This document shows, one piece after another, positions 20,428 to 31,311 of a DNA stretch of 64,000 nt. Made by a program: the position numbers and the translations under genes. Under the pieces are notes generated by a model. The model searched no databases. It was not told where the DNA came from and saw only the letters and a list, made by a program, of their open reading frames with translations. Source of the stretch: Doryteuthis pealeii (lineage: Eukaryota > Mollusca > Cephalopoda > Myopsida > Loliginidae); the NCBI GenBank assembly GCA_023376005.1, contig CM042145.1, positions 64,533,443 to 64,597,442 of the forward strand. The letters are read 5' to 3'. Positions within the stretch are counted from its first letter, which is position 1; the number at the start of each line of letters is the position of its first letter.

Positions 20428-21702
20428 CTTGAAGAAAAAGACAATTACAAATACTTAGGAATTTTAGAAGCAGACAATATCAAGCAAACAGAGATGAAAG
20501 AAAAAGTTAAAAAAGAATACCCCAGAAGAACAAGAAAGCTATTAGAAACCAAGCTTAACAGCAGAAATCTTATTAAAGGAATAAATACCTGTGCCGTCCC
20601 CGTTATAAGATATCCTGGGCCATTCTTAAAATGGACAAAATAAGAAGTCAGACAGATCGACCAAAGGACTAGAAAATTAATGACGATGCACAAGGCTATA
20701 CCGCAGAGATGATAAAGATAGATTATGTATCAAGAAAAGAAGGTAGAACAGGTCTTGCCAACATAGAGGACTGCGTAGAGGTCACAATCCAAGGACTCGA
20801 AGAATACACAAAAAAGAACAAGGAAAGATTATTTATGGCAGCCAACAACAGCAGATGTAATATATGGACAAACAGAAAAACAACGAAAAACTAGAAAACA
20901 AAGATGGGAATAAAAACAATTATGTGGACACTTCAAACGGCAAATCGGAGGGGTTGCACATAAAAAGACTTGGATATGGTTAAGAAGAGGAAACCTCAAG
21001 TGAGAAACCAAATCACAAATAATTGCTGCACAAAATAATGCCATAAGAACAAATTATATCAAAGCAAAATTGATAAGACGCAACTAAACATTAAATGTAG
21101 ACTGTGCGGTGACAGAGATGAGACTGTAAACCTTGTATTAAGTGAATGTAGCAAACTGGGTTGGGAAGGTGATCCACTGGGAATTATGTAAAAAATTAAA
21201 TTTCAACCATACAACAAAATGGTAAATGCATAAACCAGAATCCATTCTTGAGAATGAAACTCATAAAATTCTCTGGGACTTTGAGATAAAGACGGATCAC
21301 CCTATTCCAGCTAGGAGACCAGACCTAATGTTGATTTAGAAAAAAGTGAACGTGTCAACAGGTGGAGTTTGCGATTCCAGCAGATCACAGGGTGAAGTTG
21401 AAGGAAAATGAAAAGATGGATAAATACCTGCACTTTGCAAGAGAACTGGAAAAGCTGTGGGAAGTGAGAGTGAAAGTGATACCAATTGTAGTTGGTGTGC
21501 TTGGAATGGTCACAATAAAATTGGAAAAAAGACTGGAGGATCTAGAAATCAGAGGAAGAATTGTGACCATCCAGACTACTGCATTGCTGCAATCGGCTAG
21601 AATGCTCACAAAGTCCTGGAGATCTGAGGAGACTTGTTATCACTCAGAATCCAGTAAAATACCATCAGGTAACGCTGATCTGAAAAACTCAAAAGGAGTG
21701 AA

Positions 21703-21745
<43 letters not shown>

Positions 21746-21746
21746 G
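20428..21746 (+). mobile_element. R4/Dong-type LINE, longest 3' fragment
   Basis: About 1.3 kb of broken coding sequence. In order: YKYLGI (end of the reverse transcriptase region), a Lys/Arg-rich connector, a CRLC...H...C zinc knuckle (near 21097-21150), an RRPDL motif (21317-21333), the VEFAIPADHRVKLKENEKMDKYL region (21362-21430), and the Leu-rich C-terminus, with an (AAT)n tail at 21704-21746. A zinc knuckle followed by an RPD...D endonuclease is the hallmark of restriction-like-endonuclease LINEs (R2/R4/NeSL group). Stops and frameshifts throughout. Confidence 0.8.
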
Positions 21747-22378
21747 CGAAAATTGATAAGACCCAACAAAATAGTAAATGTAAACTTTGTGTTAATAGAG
21801 ATGAGACTGTAAACCATATACTCTGCGAATGTAGCAAACCTGCACAACGTGAATACAAAACTAGACACGACTGGGTGGGAAGGTGATCCACGGGGAATTA
21901 TGCAAAAAATTAAGTTTTGACCCTACAACAAAATGGTATATGCATAAACCAGAATCTGTTCTTGAGAACGAAACGCATAAAATTCTCTGGGACTTTGAAA
22001 TAAAAACGGATCATCTTATCCCAGCAAGAAGACCAGACCTAGTGTTGTCAACTGGTGGATTTTGCAGTTCCAGCAGATCACAGGGTAAAGCTAAAGGAAC
22101 ATGAAAAAATGGACAAGTATCTGGACCTTGCCAGAGAACTAAAAAAAGTTATGGAATATGAAAGTGAAGGTGATACCAATTGTGGTTGGTGCACTTGGAA
22201 CGGTCCCAAAAGGATTGGAAAAGAGTTTGGAAAGTTTGGAAATCAGAGGAAGAACACTGCACTGCTGCAATCTGCCAGAATACCCAGAAGAGTCCTGGAG
22301 ACCTGAGGAGACTTGCTGTCACTCAGACTCCAGTGAAAGACCATCAGCTAACACTGATGTGAAAACTCAAAAGGAGTA

Positions 22379-22426
<48 letters not shown>

Positions 22427-22480
22427 AAGAAGAAGAAGAAGAAGAAGAAGAAGAAGAAGAAGAAGAAGAAGAAGAAGAAG
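21747..22480 (+). mobile_element. R4/Dong-type LINE 3' fragment with (AAT)n(GAA)n tail
   Basis: Starts right at the end of the previous (AAT)n tail. It carries CKLC...ETVNHILCEC (zinc knuckle), then frame-shifted KWYMHKPESVLENE, ILWDFEIKTDH and ARRPDLVL, then VDFAVPADHRVK, and ends in (AAT)n followed by (GAA)n at 22425-22480. The catalytic RPD is present but the frame is broken near 22050. From 22481 to 22894: unassigned. Confidence 0.8.
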
Positions 22481-22894
22481 AAATGTATTAATGTATGTAA
22501 TAAACAGGATAATGTTTCTGTTTTCCTAGTGTTCTGCTCAGATGAGAGTCAAGCACCTGTACTTTATGTCTAGAATCAAATGTGCCGCTCCTCGCGGCAT
22601 TTATGCCAAGGATCATGTGTTAGTTAAACAGATGTTTAGGTTAACTGCAAGGTATTCATGTAAAGAATTCAATTGATTCAACCAGAAGTCTTGAATGACA
22701 TCCGTCTAGGTATTTACTAATTAGGAACTTCAGCGATTTCAGTTTTAACGTCAACCTTGTTGATATAAACAGGACATTGCCTTAGGAAACCTGATAGCTA
22801 TGTATACACACCTGCCAGGTACACTGCATGATGGCCGTAAGTATCCACTTTTCAGATCAAAAATTAATTACCCTTTAACACTATCAAATTTAGT

Positions 22895-23060
22895 GGTAGT
22901 ACTTGTTAGGGTCCCATCCATGCGTTAAATACAAAAAGAAATAGTTTTAAAAGATTTGTTTAAAAAGATTTGAGTACCCATCAAGAATTAATAAAATAAA
23001 ACGTCTTCTGCATGAAATAACCCAACAAGGGTTGATATGCCGCAAAATCCAACCAACAAA
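22895..23060 (-). repeat. Interspersed repeat R, minus copy
   Basis: Ends with GGTTGATATGCCGCAAAAT, the complement of R module 1, preceded by the complement of module 2. A second minus fragment lies at 23285-23375. Both neighbour a repeated 70-bp text (22800-22870 and 23440-23510, sharing CACTGCATGATGGCCGTAAG), so this region has been locally duplicated. Confidence 0.7.
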
Positions 23061-23104
23061 CTAATCTTTGTGTCTGACTAAGCAAAGTTCGTTAAATTTT
23101 GATT

Positions 23105-23284
23105 TAAGGTCAAATCAGATCCCTGAAGTTAAATAGCGATGAACCTGTTCAGAGATGAGATGAGTTAACACTTAAGAGCAGCACCTACTTATATAATCTG
23201 AGGCTGAAAGCATCGGGTCCCACCAAATTACCAAAGTTAAGCAATAACCTTGTTCAGTTCCGAGATGGGTGACTACTTAAGAGG
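23105..23284 (+). repeat. Two 5S-rRNA-like segments (SINE3-type head or 5S pseudogenes)
   Basis: 23196-23284 has ACCAAAGTTAAGCAA, CAGTTCCGAGATGGGTGAC and spacing like the 5S rRNA internal promoter, where AAGTTAAGCA and GGATGGGTGAC are the conserved boxes. 23105-23170 is a more decayed version (CCTGAAGTTAAATAGC then GATGAGATGAGTTAAC). Ends typical of 5S genes are missing. These may be 5S-derived SINE heads (SINE3) or pseudogenes. Confidence 0.5.
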
Positions 23285-23639
23285 TATTAAAAATACACTT
23301 CAAGAATGAATAAAACATAAACATCTTCGGCATAGAATGACCCAACAAGGGTTGGTATGCCGTAAAATCCAACCGAGCAAGCAACTAAACATCGGGAAGA
23401 ATGTTTAAAAGAATTTTCCCGGCCTGATCCAGAAGTTGCTATGTTTACACACCTGTCAGTTACACTGCATGATGGCCGTAAGTATCCACTTTTCAGATAA
23501 AAAATCATTATCTTAATATTTACCATAATTACACGGAATCCTTTCTCGTAGAGAAGTTTCTATTTTTGTTCCAATTTGTCATCCTCAGACACTTTCGTTT
23601 TTTCCCAAGTACTTTTGAACCATTTTTCTGATTTTTTGA

Positions 23640-24400
23640 GATGAGGCTTGATAATTAGTATTATTTGGATTGTTCAGACTATTGTCCTCATCGTTATTGT
23701 TATCTGTACTACGTTTTGGCCGATGTACCCTGCGGCCTTCTTCAGGTATTTCTTGTTTGACTCAGGAACCTTCATGAACTCGGAAACATTCTTTTCGAAC
23801 TCGGGAACCTTCTTGTCGTATTCGGGAACCTTTTTGTCGTAATCTGGAGCCATCGTGGAACTTTGAACCCAACCCTTTATTCAATCCACGGGGGTATCCT
23901 GTTTTCTTTCCGCTAACCATAGCTGAAGTACAGGTGTTAAGCTGTGTTAATTATTATTCTATGTTACTGCTGCCCCTGACTAGGATTGAACCTGTAGTCT
24001 AGTGATAACTGTCACTTAGAACTGTCTTAAACCAACGCTTTTATCCACTATGGTATGTGTCCAATTGGACAATTCAGTGTTTACCTGTTGAGAAATTTCT
24101 CTTATAAGGTGTGTTAAAAGCCCACTCCTACTTATAGACTCGGCCAAAATCATGTGACCCATCTCTTGGCCAATCACTGGCAGTACTCTGAGGTTGATAC
24201 AATACTTAAACCAACCGCAACGGGACATAATTACTTCTGATCTTCGTGGACGAAGGACATAGGATTAAATCACTGGACCTTTACCAATACGCAGGATCGG
24301 ACTTATACACAGGATAGGACTTATACGCTTACCAAAGGATTCCATAACACAGTACTTACTTTAAACCCTTTTCAACTGGCCAAGGATGGCATTTAAAAAC
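23640..24400. mobile_element. PLE-associated repeat, family RZ-K
   Basis: Matches 2744-3453 over most of its length. The left end reads ATTTGGATTGTTCAGACTA. The minus strand has a hammerhead-like CTGAAGA box, a GGCCG/CGGCC stem and AAAAC where GAAAC is expected (one core base lost). Tandem repeats of about 20 bp around TCGGGAACCTTC at 23765-23850 follow. A segment at 23975-24070 not found in the 2744 copy appears to be an insertion. From 24401 to 24864: unassigned, no convincing coding frame. Confidence 0.55.
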
Positions 24401-24864
24401 TTTACAGGTTATGGGCCCAGCACGCTTCCAATATTTTCTTCTTGTGAGTTCCTGGTCGAAGTTTGTTTTTTCACTTTCCTTTGTATTCATTTGTGATTTC
24501 GACCAAGGTACTTTATTCTCGTTTTTCTCGTGTTTTCCTTTTAAATTTTCTAATCAACAACCACAACATCCCTATCACCGAATTCAGTGACACGTTGGAA
24601 ATCTTCACAAATTGAAATGCTCTACCGACTTAGCTTCGATACAGACTTCACTGTTCTACATACCTCGGGTTCCAGTGACTCACTGAAACCAATACTAGTC
24701 ACATCAATATCAAAATGTCGATCTTCAGGAGTGATCAATCTCCCGGTTAGAGTCAATATCGAGTTGATTATTTATATCCATGCCCTCATTTTCTGTGTCA
24801 CCTTTGTTGTCCTTTTTCATCCATTTCCCTGTTCGTTGTATCAATACTTTTTATCATATATGTG

Positions 24865-25135
24865 CAAAAAGGCGATGGCTGAGGGTCTTCGAGTCCTGGA
24901 AATGACATTAAACTCTATCTGATGGTGAAGTTCCAATTCTCGAGCTATGGGAAATGTGAAGTATTCTTTCATCACCATTACTCCCAGATCCACTCTGACC
25001 CGGATTAGTAGTACTTGTTAGGGTCCCATCCAAATGAGTTTAAAAAATGAGTATACTTTAAGAATGAATAAAACAAAAACGGCTTCGGCATAAAATGACC
25101 CAACAAGGGTTGACGTGCCGTAAAACCTTAACAAC
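24865..25135 (-). repeat. Interspersed repeat R, minus copy
   Basis: Complement of R from CTGAGGGTCTTC back to module 1 (TGACGTGCCGTAAAACC near 25110). It lacks modules 3 and 4. Confidence 0.75.
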
Positions 25136-25420
25136 CAATCAACCAACTCTTTATCGGCGTATTATTTCTTAAGCAGGGTTTAACAGGTTTGAATACAGAG
25201 TTTTTCTTCTAGACTGGTTGCCTAAGAAAAAATGTTAAATAGCCCAGTCTACTCCACTATTTACCCATAGCTGTAGGGGGGAATAGTTAGATTCAAACCT
25301 TTCCCAAGGGTATTAGCGCTATGTGAAATTAAAACAGCCTTGTCCAAGATTCAAACTCGTCTCATCGTGTCTATTTTCTGTGACGGTAACCGTTACAACA
25401 CGCGAATCAAATATATGCAT
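25136..25420 (-). mobile_element. tRNA-derived SINE, family S2, minus copy
   Basis: Minus-strand S2 with its body near 25140-25340 (CCATAGCTGTAGGG) and a tRNA-like head ending in the region with GTAACCGTTACAACACGCG. The boxes have several changes. It lacks the CCGCACGAGCAGG tail end. Confidence 0.65.
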
Positions 25421-25494
25421 ATATAGAAACACGCACCATTTATCGACATTGTTATAATTTATTACGCGCCCTTTCTTCTTAGAATGGATGATCA

Positions 25495-25850
25495 TCTATA
25501 CATATATAAACGACAGTTGTGTGTATATGTCCGGAGGAAATATCGAAAATAAAACAATTAACAAAAAAAGTAAATATATATTCATATTAAATATCACCAG
25601 GGCTTGGTTTTTGAGCAAAAATAATAGAGATTTAATTTATATTCATGAAGATAATTAAAAAATAAAATTTAATAGTAACAGCATTTTTTTTTTTCATTTA
25701 ATATTTTAGATAGTATTTCTTTTCAGAGTAGCTGGATCAATGCAAGGTCTATTTTTACATAGCGATTTAAATGGGGCATCATAAGGAGGATTCAACTCAC
25801 GATTTAGTAATAATGGATCTGCGGGACTAAAAAATCCCCTTTGTTATTTC
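25495..25850 (+). mobile_element. Helitron family Y, 3'-truncated
   Basis: Starts A|TCTATACATATATAAA and follows the full copy at 36397-36770 closely until AAAAAATCCCC, where it breaks into a short Helitron A fragment (25855-25920). The terminal hairpin and CTAG are lost. 25921-26640 is unassigned, AT-rich, with no recognisable gene. Confidence 0.65.
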
Positions 25851-26749
25851 CGTCACATTCTTCATGATTTCATTTTTATTTAGGCCTCAAGTATTAAGAA
25901 AATACACTGACATGTTAGAGACACCAGATACAATTATATTAACCGCCCTGTTCCGCCCGGGACATGCCAGATTCCGCCTTTGGAATTTTAAACACTAAAA
26001 TTAGGGAAATGACTCGTGTTTTCCCCTTATATTGATAGCCTCTTTGTGCCACTAGGTCCCCTATCTCACTACGTGTTGTAGAATGTTATAACAGCAGTTT
26101 TCTCGGAGCTAGTTAAAAAAAAAATTTTCTACGAAAATGGCGGATTTTGAAAATAAAATATTAAGAAACTGATAATCTTTGATTATATTTTTCAGGTCAA
26201 ATGTGATCACTGAAAAAGAAAATAGTTTATTAAAAATGTGCATATTTTTAAATAGCCTTTAAAAAATGAGGATTTTTAGTGCATTTTAGGAGACAATCTT
26301 TGATGCTATTTCCTCAAACAATGGTGGAAGTAAAAGAGGTAATTTTTGGTATCAGTATTCAGTATACTAACACACAACTTTTGCAGGGAGGGACAATTTA
26401 ATATTTTACAAAAGTGAAAAATCGACCTACCCTCCCATAAGTAGCAACTGATTCTATGAATTTTGACTGGTGCATAACATTTGACTGTCAAAAATTCTCT
26501 CATTCACTACAACTTTATAATATGCTGATGCTCCGACTAGTACTTGTGACCTACGGACACATTATTCAATGGCGTCACGCAGTGATCTGTCATTAAGCAT
26601 GTTTCAACTGGAGATTGTATAATACAGAATATAGGTTCAAACATGTTTCTACCTCGGCTTTTTGCCACACCACACCATATGAGACATTACACATTCAACT
26701 CCTAATGTATTAAAACCAATGTAGATATGCAAAACAAAATAATAAATGC

Positions 26750-26796
<47 letters not shown>

Positions 26797-27039
26797 GTAG
26801 GTAACCAGTCTAGGAGAGGGATAACTCTGAATTCAAAATTCCTGTGGTCGGTCGTTGATTGGGTTTGTGGCAACCTTTGATGCACCAATTCTTTCCTATC
26901 GACTGTGCCAAAAAGTGTAGATGGTCAAACCCAAGCCTTCACCACTATAAACAAATCTCTGTGTGGAGTTCATTGCGTGTATGGACACTCATACGTCGAT
27001 AATCGACAGGAGAGTCCATTTTTTTAAATATAATATAAT

Positions 27040-27145
27040 AAATATATAAAGGTATTACATATCTATTCATTTGATGGCAATAGAACAGTCACAACCTTAG
27101 GTTTCATACATTCAAAATCGCATGCATTCATCAGGTGACAATAAC
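27040..27145 (-). mobile_element. Retrozyme-like unit, family RZ-E
   Basis: A short non-coding unit containing one hammerhead, bounded on the left by AT-rich (ATATAA) sequence. The right limit is uncertain; 27146-27640 is otherwise unassigned. Confidence 0.55.
27088..27139 (-). ncRNA. Hammerhead ribozyme, family RZ-E
   Basis: Minus strand: stem I GTCAC/GTGAC, box CTGATGA, stem II ATGCAT/ATGTAT (six pairs including one G-U) with a 10-base loop, GAAA, stem III ACC/GGT with loop TAA, cleavage residue T. No core deviation. Confidence 0.85.
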
Positions 27146-27641
27146 AACAATATATAATGACCATAAAAAATGTTTTTAAAATTATGTAAAAAATGCAGAA
27201 ATTCCATGAAAACGCGTATTTCGGCCTAAAACACGGCGAGGAGCCGAAGACTAATGCTGTGACGTAATATCATTTTTTTATGTTTTTATTCTTTAATTTT
27301 CTTTAAGTTGTGCATGGCTTTCACGATCAATTACATGCCAGATTTCGAGCGATTACCATGATCGTATTTCGGATGAGTTACGTCACACAATTTCAAAAGA
27401 AAATTAACGGCTAAAAAATGCCAAATCCGTTCACTTCATTTAATTACTTCTTTGACCTCCAGACCGTCTCATATACCTTGAAAAAGAATGAAGGTTCACC
27501 CGAAATATCGGAATTGATCAAATCAGGAACTGAACAAGTGAATATAAAAATTCTGAGTTTTATACTGTTTTTCTTGTTTTTATTCTTTTTCCCAATGCTT
27601 CAAAAAACAAACAAAAAACGTTCACAAGAACATAACATACA

Positions 27642-27699
<58 letters not shown>

Positions 27700-27839
27700 T
27701 ACAATACATCTTGACCTTCACAAATAAAGGCAGATAAAAGGAAATGCAGCAAGGCAGAAATAAACGAAGTGACAAAGGAGGATAAGAACGGTGAGTGCAG
27801 AGAAATACGAAGACTCCACCCACAAATAAAAAAAATACG

Positions 27840-28200
27840 CTCATGTATAAATGAATTGACATTCACTGTATTTCTTAACAGGTGCGTTGTCTTGAAGAAA
27901 GGTGGCTAACATTCTGCTTAGAAACCAATGGTAACAATCACTCCTTTTGTACACTATAATAAATAAATACAGATCTTACACACGTAATCGAGCACTTTAT
28001 TTTCAATTCTCCATAATAGATTCCGATTGCGATAAGAAGTTTTCCGATTACGACAAGAAGGCTACCGAGTCTGAATAAAAGGTTCCAAAGTTCAAGAAGG
28101 TTCCCGAGTCCGACAAGAAATACCTGAAGAAGGCTGGAGGGCATATCAGCCGAAACTTTGTACAGATAACAATGAAGATGAGGACAATAGTCCGAATAAC
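27840..28200. mobile_element. Ribozyme-associated repeat ends: shared tail plus RZ-K end
   Basis: 27840-28013 matches 53340-53538 (GAATTGATATTTG, CGTTGTC, then CTTACACACGTAATCGAGCAC). It is followed by an RZ-K end with a plus-strand CTGAAGA box, GGCTG/CAGCC stem and GAAAC (28128-28165). Stem I is not convincing. A mosaic of two ribozyme-type families. Confidence 0.5.
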
Positions 28201-28234
28201 GCAGATAATACTAAAAAAGACTATATTATATATA

Positions 28235-28263
<29 letters not shown>

Positions 28264-28266
<3 letters not shown>

Positions 28267-28535
28267 TTGGAGAATATGTGCTTAATTGGAGTCGTACCTA
28301 ATTTTGAAAATTATCAATAAATAATTAATTAGGCGGGAATGCCTATTTAAATGTATGGCTAAACAAATCGAGAAAAATCAATCTCTGTATGTACATTTCG
28401 GCCTATTAGGCCTCATCAGCAGAGCTATAGATAGGAAGGCCGCCCTGTGCGTGATCCGGACTGCCAAGCTGACAGGCGGGTACCATAAACCCTACACCAA
28501 ACGGACTTCTTAGATTTTACGATTTGTTTATCATA
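28264..28535 (-). mobile_element. Retrozyme-like unit, family RZ-A, single copy
   Basis: Matches one unit of the 45946-46902 array: TTAATTGGAGTCGTACC, AGGCGGGAATGCC, the ribozyme, CCGCCCTGTGCGTGATC, CTGACAGGC and ACTTCTTAGATTTTACG. Flanked on the right by an (AT)n array and a short inverted piece at 28572-28593. A single unit with one ribozyme. Confidence 0.8.
28383..28424 (-). ncRNA. Hammerhead ribozyme, family RZ-A
   Basis: Minus strand: stem I CTCTG/CAGAG, box CTGATGA, stem II GGCCT/AGGCC with loop AAT, GAAA, stem III ATG/CAT with loop TA, cleavage residue A. The short stem III fits the minimal type I hammerheads of PLEs and retrozymes, which may act as dimers. Confidence 0.88.
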
Positions 28536-28728
28536 TATATATATATATAATATATATATTATATATATATATGATAAACAAATCGTAAAATCTAATATAT
28601 ATATATATATATATATACCAACCCGTCCGCACGAGCAGGATGTAACACAAGATCAGTTTCTTAAGCAAACTTTAACGGGTGTGAATTCAGAGTTTTCGTT
28701 CTTCCAGACTAGTTACCTAGCCTAGATT

Positions 28729-29426
28729 TCATTGGCAATTCAGTCTCGAAAGACTATGATAAAAGTTTTTGTGTGCCCCTGAGGTTGCAGCGCCTCCTGT
28801 GACTATGAAGTCCTATGTTTGAGAAACATTCTCGACCACAGATTTTGCATTTGTAGGTTGTCCCTGTAGATGATGATGTTCCGATGCTTTGTTGCCGTTG
28901 CTTTCTTATGGACCTCTTAGCTTCATGATGTTGTATCAGGGTGACTTCTGACATGTACAGTCCCCCACGAGGACTCTGTCGCCACCGAGAGCGGTCTTGA
29001 GCCCAATTTTCCCAGCTGGAAGGGACAATACCAAAGCACCTGAGATCATTTTAGCATCCTTGAATCACAGTAGGGGGCGACCAATCTGTCTTTTACAAGA
29101 TGTTAGCTCTCCATACAGGATGTCTTTCGGGATTCGTCCATCATCCGTCCGACGTACATGACCCAACCATCGGAGACGACGGTAGAAGTTATTTAGCCGC
29201 CGCTCTTGGTGGGAGTATAAGGTCCATGTTTCACTTCCATACATGAGGGTGATGATAACACATGCCCTGTACACTTGTATCTTTGTACGGATAGTGAGCT
29301 TGCTGTTGTCCCACACTCTTGTTGTGAGATTCCCAAAAGTTGAAGCAGCTTTTCCGATCCGGCAACTGAGTTCAGCATCAAGTAACAGGTTGTCAGTGAT
29401 GGTGGATCCAAGGTAGGTTAAGGTGT
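28729..29426 (-). mobile_element. LINE 3' fragment with zinc finger, nested in SINE
   Basis: Flanked by a 16-bp target duplication TTACCTAGCCTAGATT (28713-28728 and 29427-29442). The minus-strand coding text reads from TKIQVYRACVI...LMYGSETWT through RRLRWLGHVRR, DGRIPKDILYGEL and GRP, then a C-terminal C-x2-C...H-x5-C-type finger (CKICGRECFSNIGLHSHRRRC region, 28790-28870). This is the tail of a common non-LTR retrotransposon. A stretch between RRLNNFY and RRLRWL is missing compared with the family, so it carries an internal deletion. Confidence 0.8.
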
Positions 29427-29560
29427 TTACCTAGCCTAGATTAAAGACCTCAGTATACCCTACTATTTACCCATAGCTGTAGGGAGGGTTGTTGGATGCA
29501 TACCTTTGCCAAGGGTATAAGTGCTATGTGAAATGCAAACAGCCCCGTAAAGAATTTGAA

Positions 29561-29690
29561 GTCGGGCACCCGACGTGGTGTAATGGTTAGCAAACTAAAT
29601 TCACCGAACATTGTTAGTGAGTTCGTTTCTCATTGGTTGTCCCAGACTTCTGGCTTTTTTGTTACGTCTAAACTAACCTTTGTAAATAAC
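29561..29690 (+). mobile_element. SINE S3 with target-site duplication
   Basis: Flanked by a 13-bp duplication TAAAGAATTTGAA (29548-29560 and 29691-29703). It has the S3 head (GTGGTGTAATGGTTAGCAA) and a B-box-like GAGTTCGTTTCTC. The 130-bp length shows S3 is a very short SINE. Confidence 0.8.
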
Positions 29691-29764
29691 TAAAGAATTT
29701 GAACTCGGGACGACGAGTCCATTTCCTACAATTATAACCGTTACATACCGCGCTTTGTTGTCGG

Positions 29765-30002
29765 TCGGGTTAGCTCAGTCGGTAGGGTTAGATCAGTCGG
29801 CTAGAAACCACAAGGTTCCTAATTCGATACCGGTCCTCGCCAACTCAGCGTATGAGTAGCACAGGGATCTGTGCGGTAAAGTAAGGAGCTGTTGGTAGAT
29901 GTGGCGCTCCACCTCAAATGCTAAAACAATCTCCATGGTCTAGCGCTATTGAAAAGGGGATAGACTCCCTCACCGACTGGCTGATACCGACTTTAGGCCA
30001 CC
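29765..30002 (+). mobile_element. tRNA-derived SINE, family S1
   Basis: A head with a partly duplicated A-box region (TAGCTCAGTCGGTAGGG then TCAGTCGGC) and B-box-like ATTCGATACC, followed by the standard S1 body to CCACCCCGTTGAC. Confidence 0.85.
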
Positions 30003-30034
30003 CCGTTGACTCGACTTATATAGATTAAGATGAA

Positions 30035-30425
30035 TAATACGGTATAGCTCAGTTGGTAGAGCATTCGACAGGGTTAGGAACCACAAGGTTCCTAGATCGA
30101 TACTGGCCCTCGCCAACTCAGCGTATGAGTAGCACAGGGATCTGTGCGGTAAAGTAAGGAGCTTATGGTAGGTGTGGCGCTCCACCACACACACTAAAAC
30201 AATCTCCTTATAATCTCCGACGGAATCGACGCATTTTTTGTGTCTACCACTCATGAGCTTCGGCTTATAGGTGGGCCCACATAAAAATGTCCTTGTGTCA
30301 CGACCTCATTAGTGGGGTGAGCGACAAATACCCTAAAATTATGTCCTTGGTGTAGTGCTAGTGAAAAGTGGATAGACTCCCCCGCTGTCTGTCTGATATC
30401 GACTTTAACCCACCCCAATGACTTA
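30035..30425 (+). mobile_element. SINE S1 interrupted near 30210-30320
   Basis: An S1 head at 30042-30110 and body to about 30208, then a foreign stretch (TTCGGCTTATAGGTGGGCCC, related to the 39540-40090 repeat in the opposite sense), then the S1 tail from about 30340 to CCACCCCAATGAC. The interruption breaks the body of a single copy. 30426-30691: unassigned. Confidence 0.65.
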
Positions 30426-30691
30426 AGATCAATAAATGTCGGATATAATGAGTTATTGTAAGAAATTATTTCAGATGGATTTGAAGTAGAAGAGGATCCT
30501 CCAATCCAAATTAGAGGCCAGAATGTTGTCATTATTTACAAAGAATATAATTAAATTAATTAATTCCTCTATCTACACAAAATATTTATTACAGTAGACA
30601 CTTACTAAGCTTAGATTAACACTCGGTCTGAGATCAATTATATTTAATTAATATGTATGATAGATATTTAATGAATATTTACAATGAATTA

Positions 30692-30865
30692 TCTATTAAT
30701 AATAGAGATTCGCTTCTGGTTTTCGTCTGTAACAAAAACAACGTCACTGCTTACGTCACACTACCTAAAATCGTAATAACAGAATAGATACACTCAAAAT
30801 TTGAACATGCAATGTTAGACAGTCCTCATTGTTTTTTAAAACATGTTTTAATTAATACATGACTG
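30692..30865 (+). mobile_element. Helitron family Z, 5' part
   Basis: Starts A|TCTATTAATAATAGAGATTC and carries CTGTAACAAAAAC and GTCACTGCTTACGTCAC, as in the copies at 59303-60088. It diverges after CATGACTGG. The 5' 50 bp also resembles family A. 30866-31311 is unassigned and may be the 3' flank of the transposase-like element. Confidence 0.6.
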
Positions 30866-31311
30866 GTTAGACCTGTTCAAAAATCAACTTTTTCCTTTTT
30901 TATACCCTCCTGCACGGTTTCCCATACTTTTTGGTCTGGAAAAGCCGAAAATCACAACCATTTTGAGATAAAATGTCAGGAACCTCTGCCTTATTGGACC
31001 TCAAGATATTAAGCCCGCGATAGTAGAAAAATGCCAAATTTTGCCTTCTGCCAGACAGTTTTTCACCTGAAACTTGTTACAATTGGGTTAGAACAACAAA
31101 ATGGGTATCAAATTGAAGCATTTGTAATACTCTTTCTGTAAAAACAATCCAAGTAAACATTCAAGAAAAAAAAAACACATCATATCCAGAAAAATATCAA
31201 AATTTCATAAATATTACAATCTTGACATCAGAAAATGTGTGACAAAGACGCTAAAAACTATTCTCAAGTGTCAGAAAAATCTATTGTCCATGTTAGAAGG
31301 ACACTTAACAG

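Larger units (their letters stand above)
28612..29762 (-). mobile_element. SINE S2 split by two later insertions
   Basis: S2 pieces at 28612-28728, 29443-29560 and 29704-29762 form one minus-strand element. A LINE fragment (28729-29426) and an S3 SINE (29561-29690) interrupt it, each flanked by its own target-site duplication. The SINE predates both. Confidence 0.75.

Noticed and set aside
24587..24922. 111-codon frame after the RZ-K repeat
   Set aside because: No domain; its 3' part runs into a minus copy of repeat R, so the frame is accidental.
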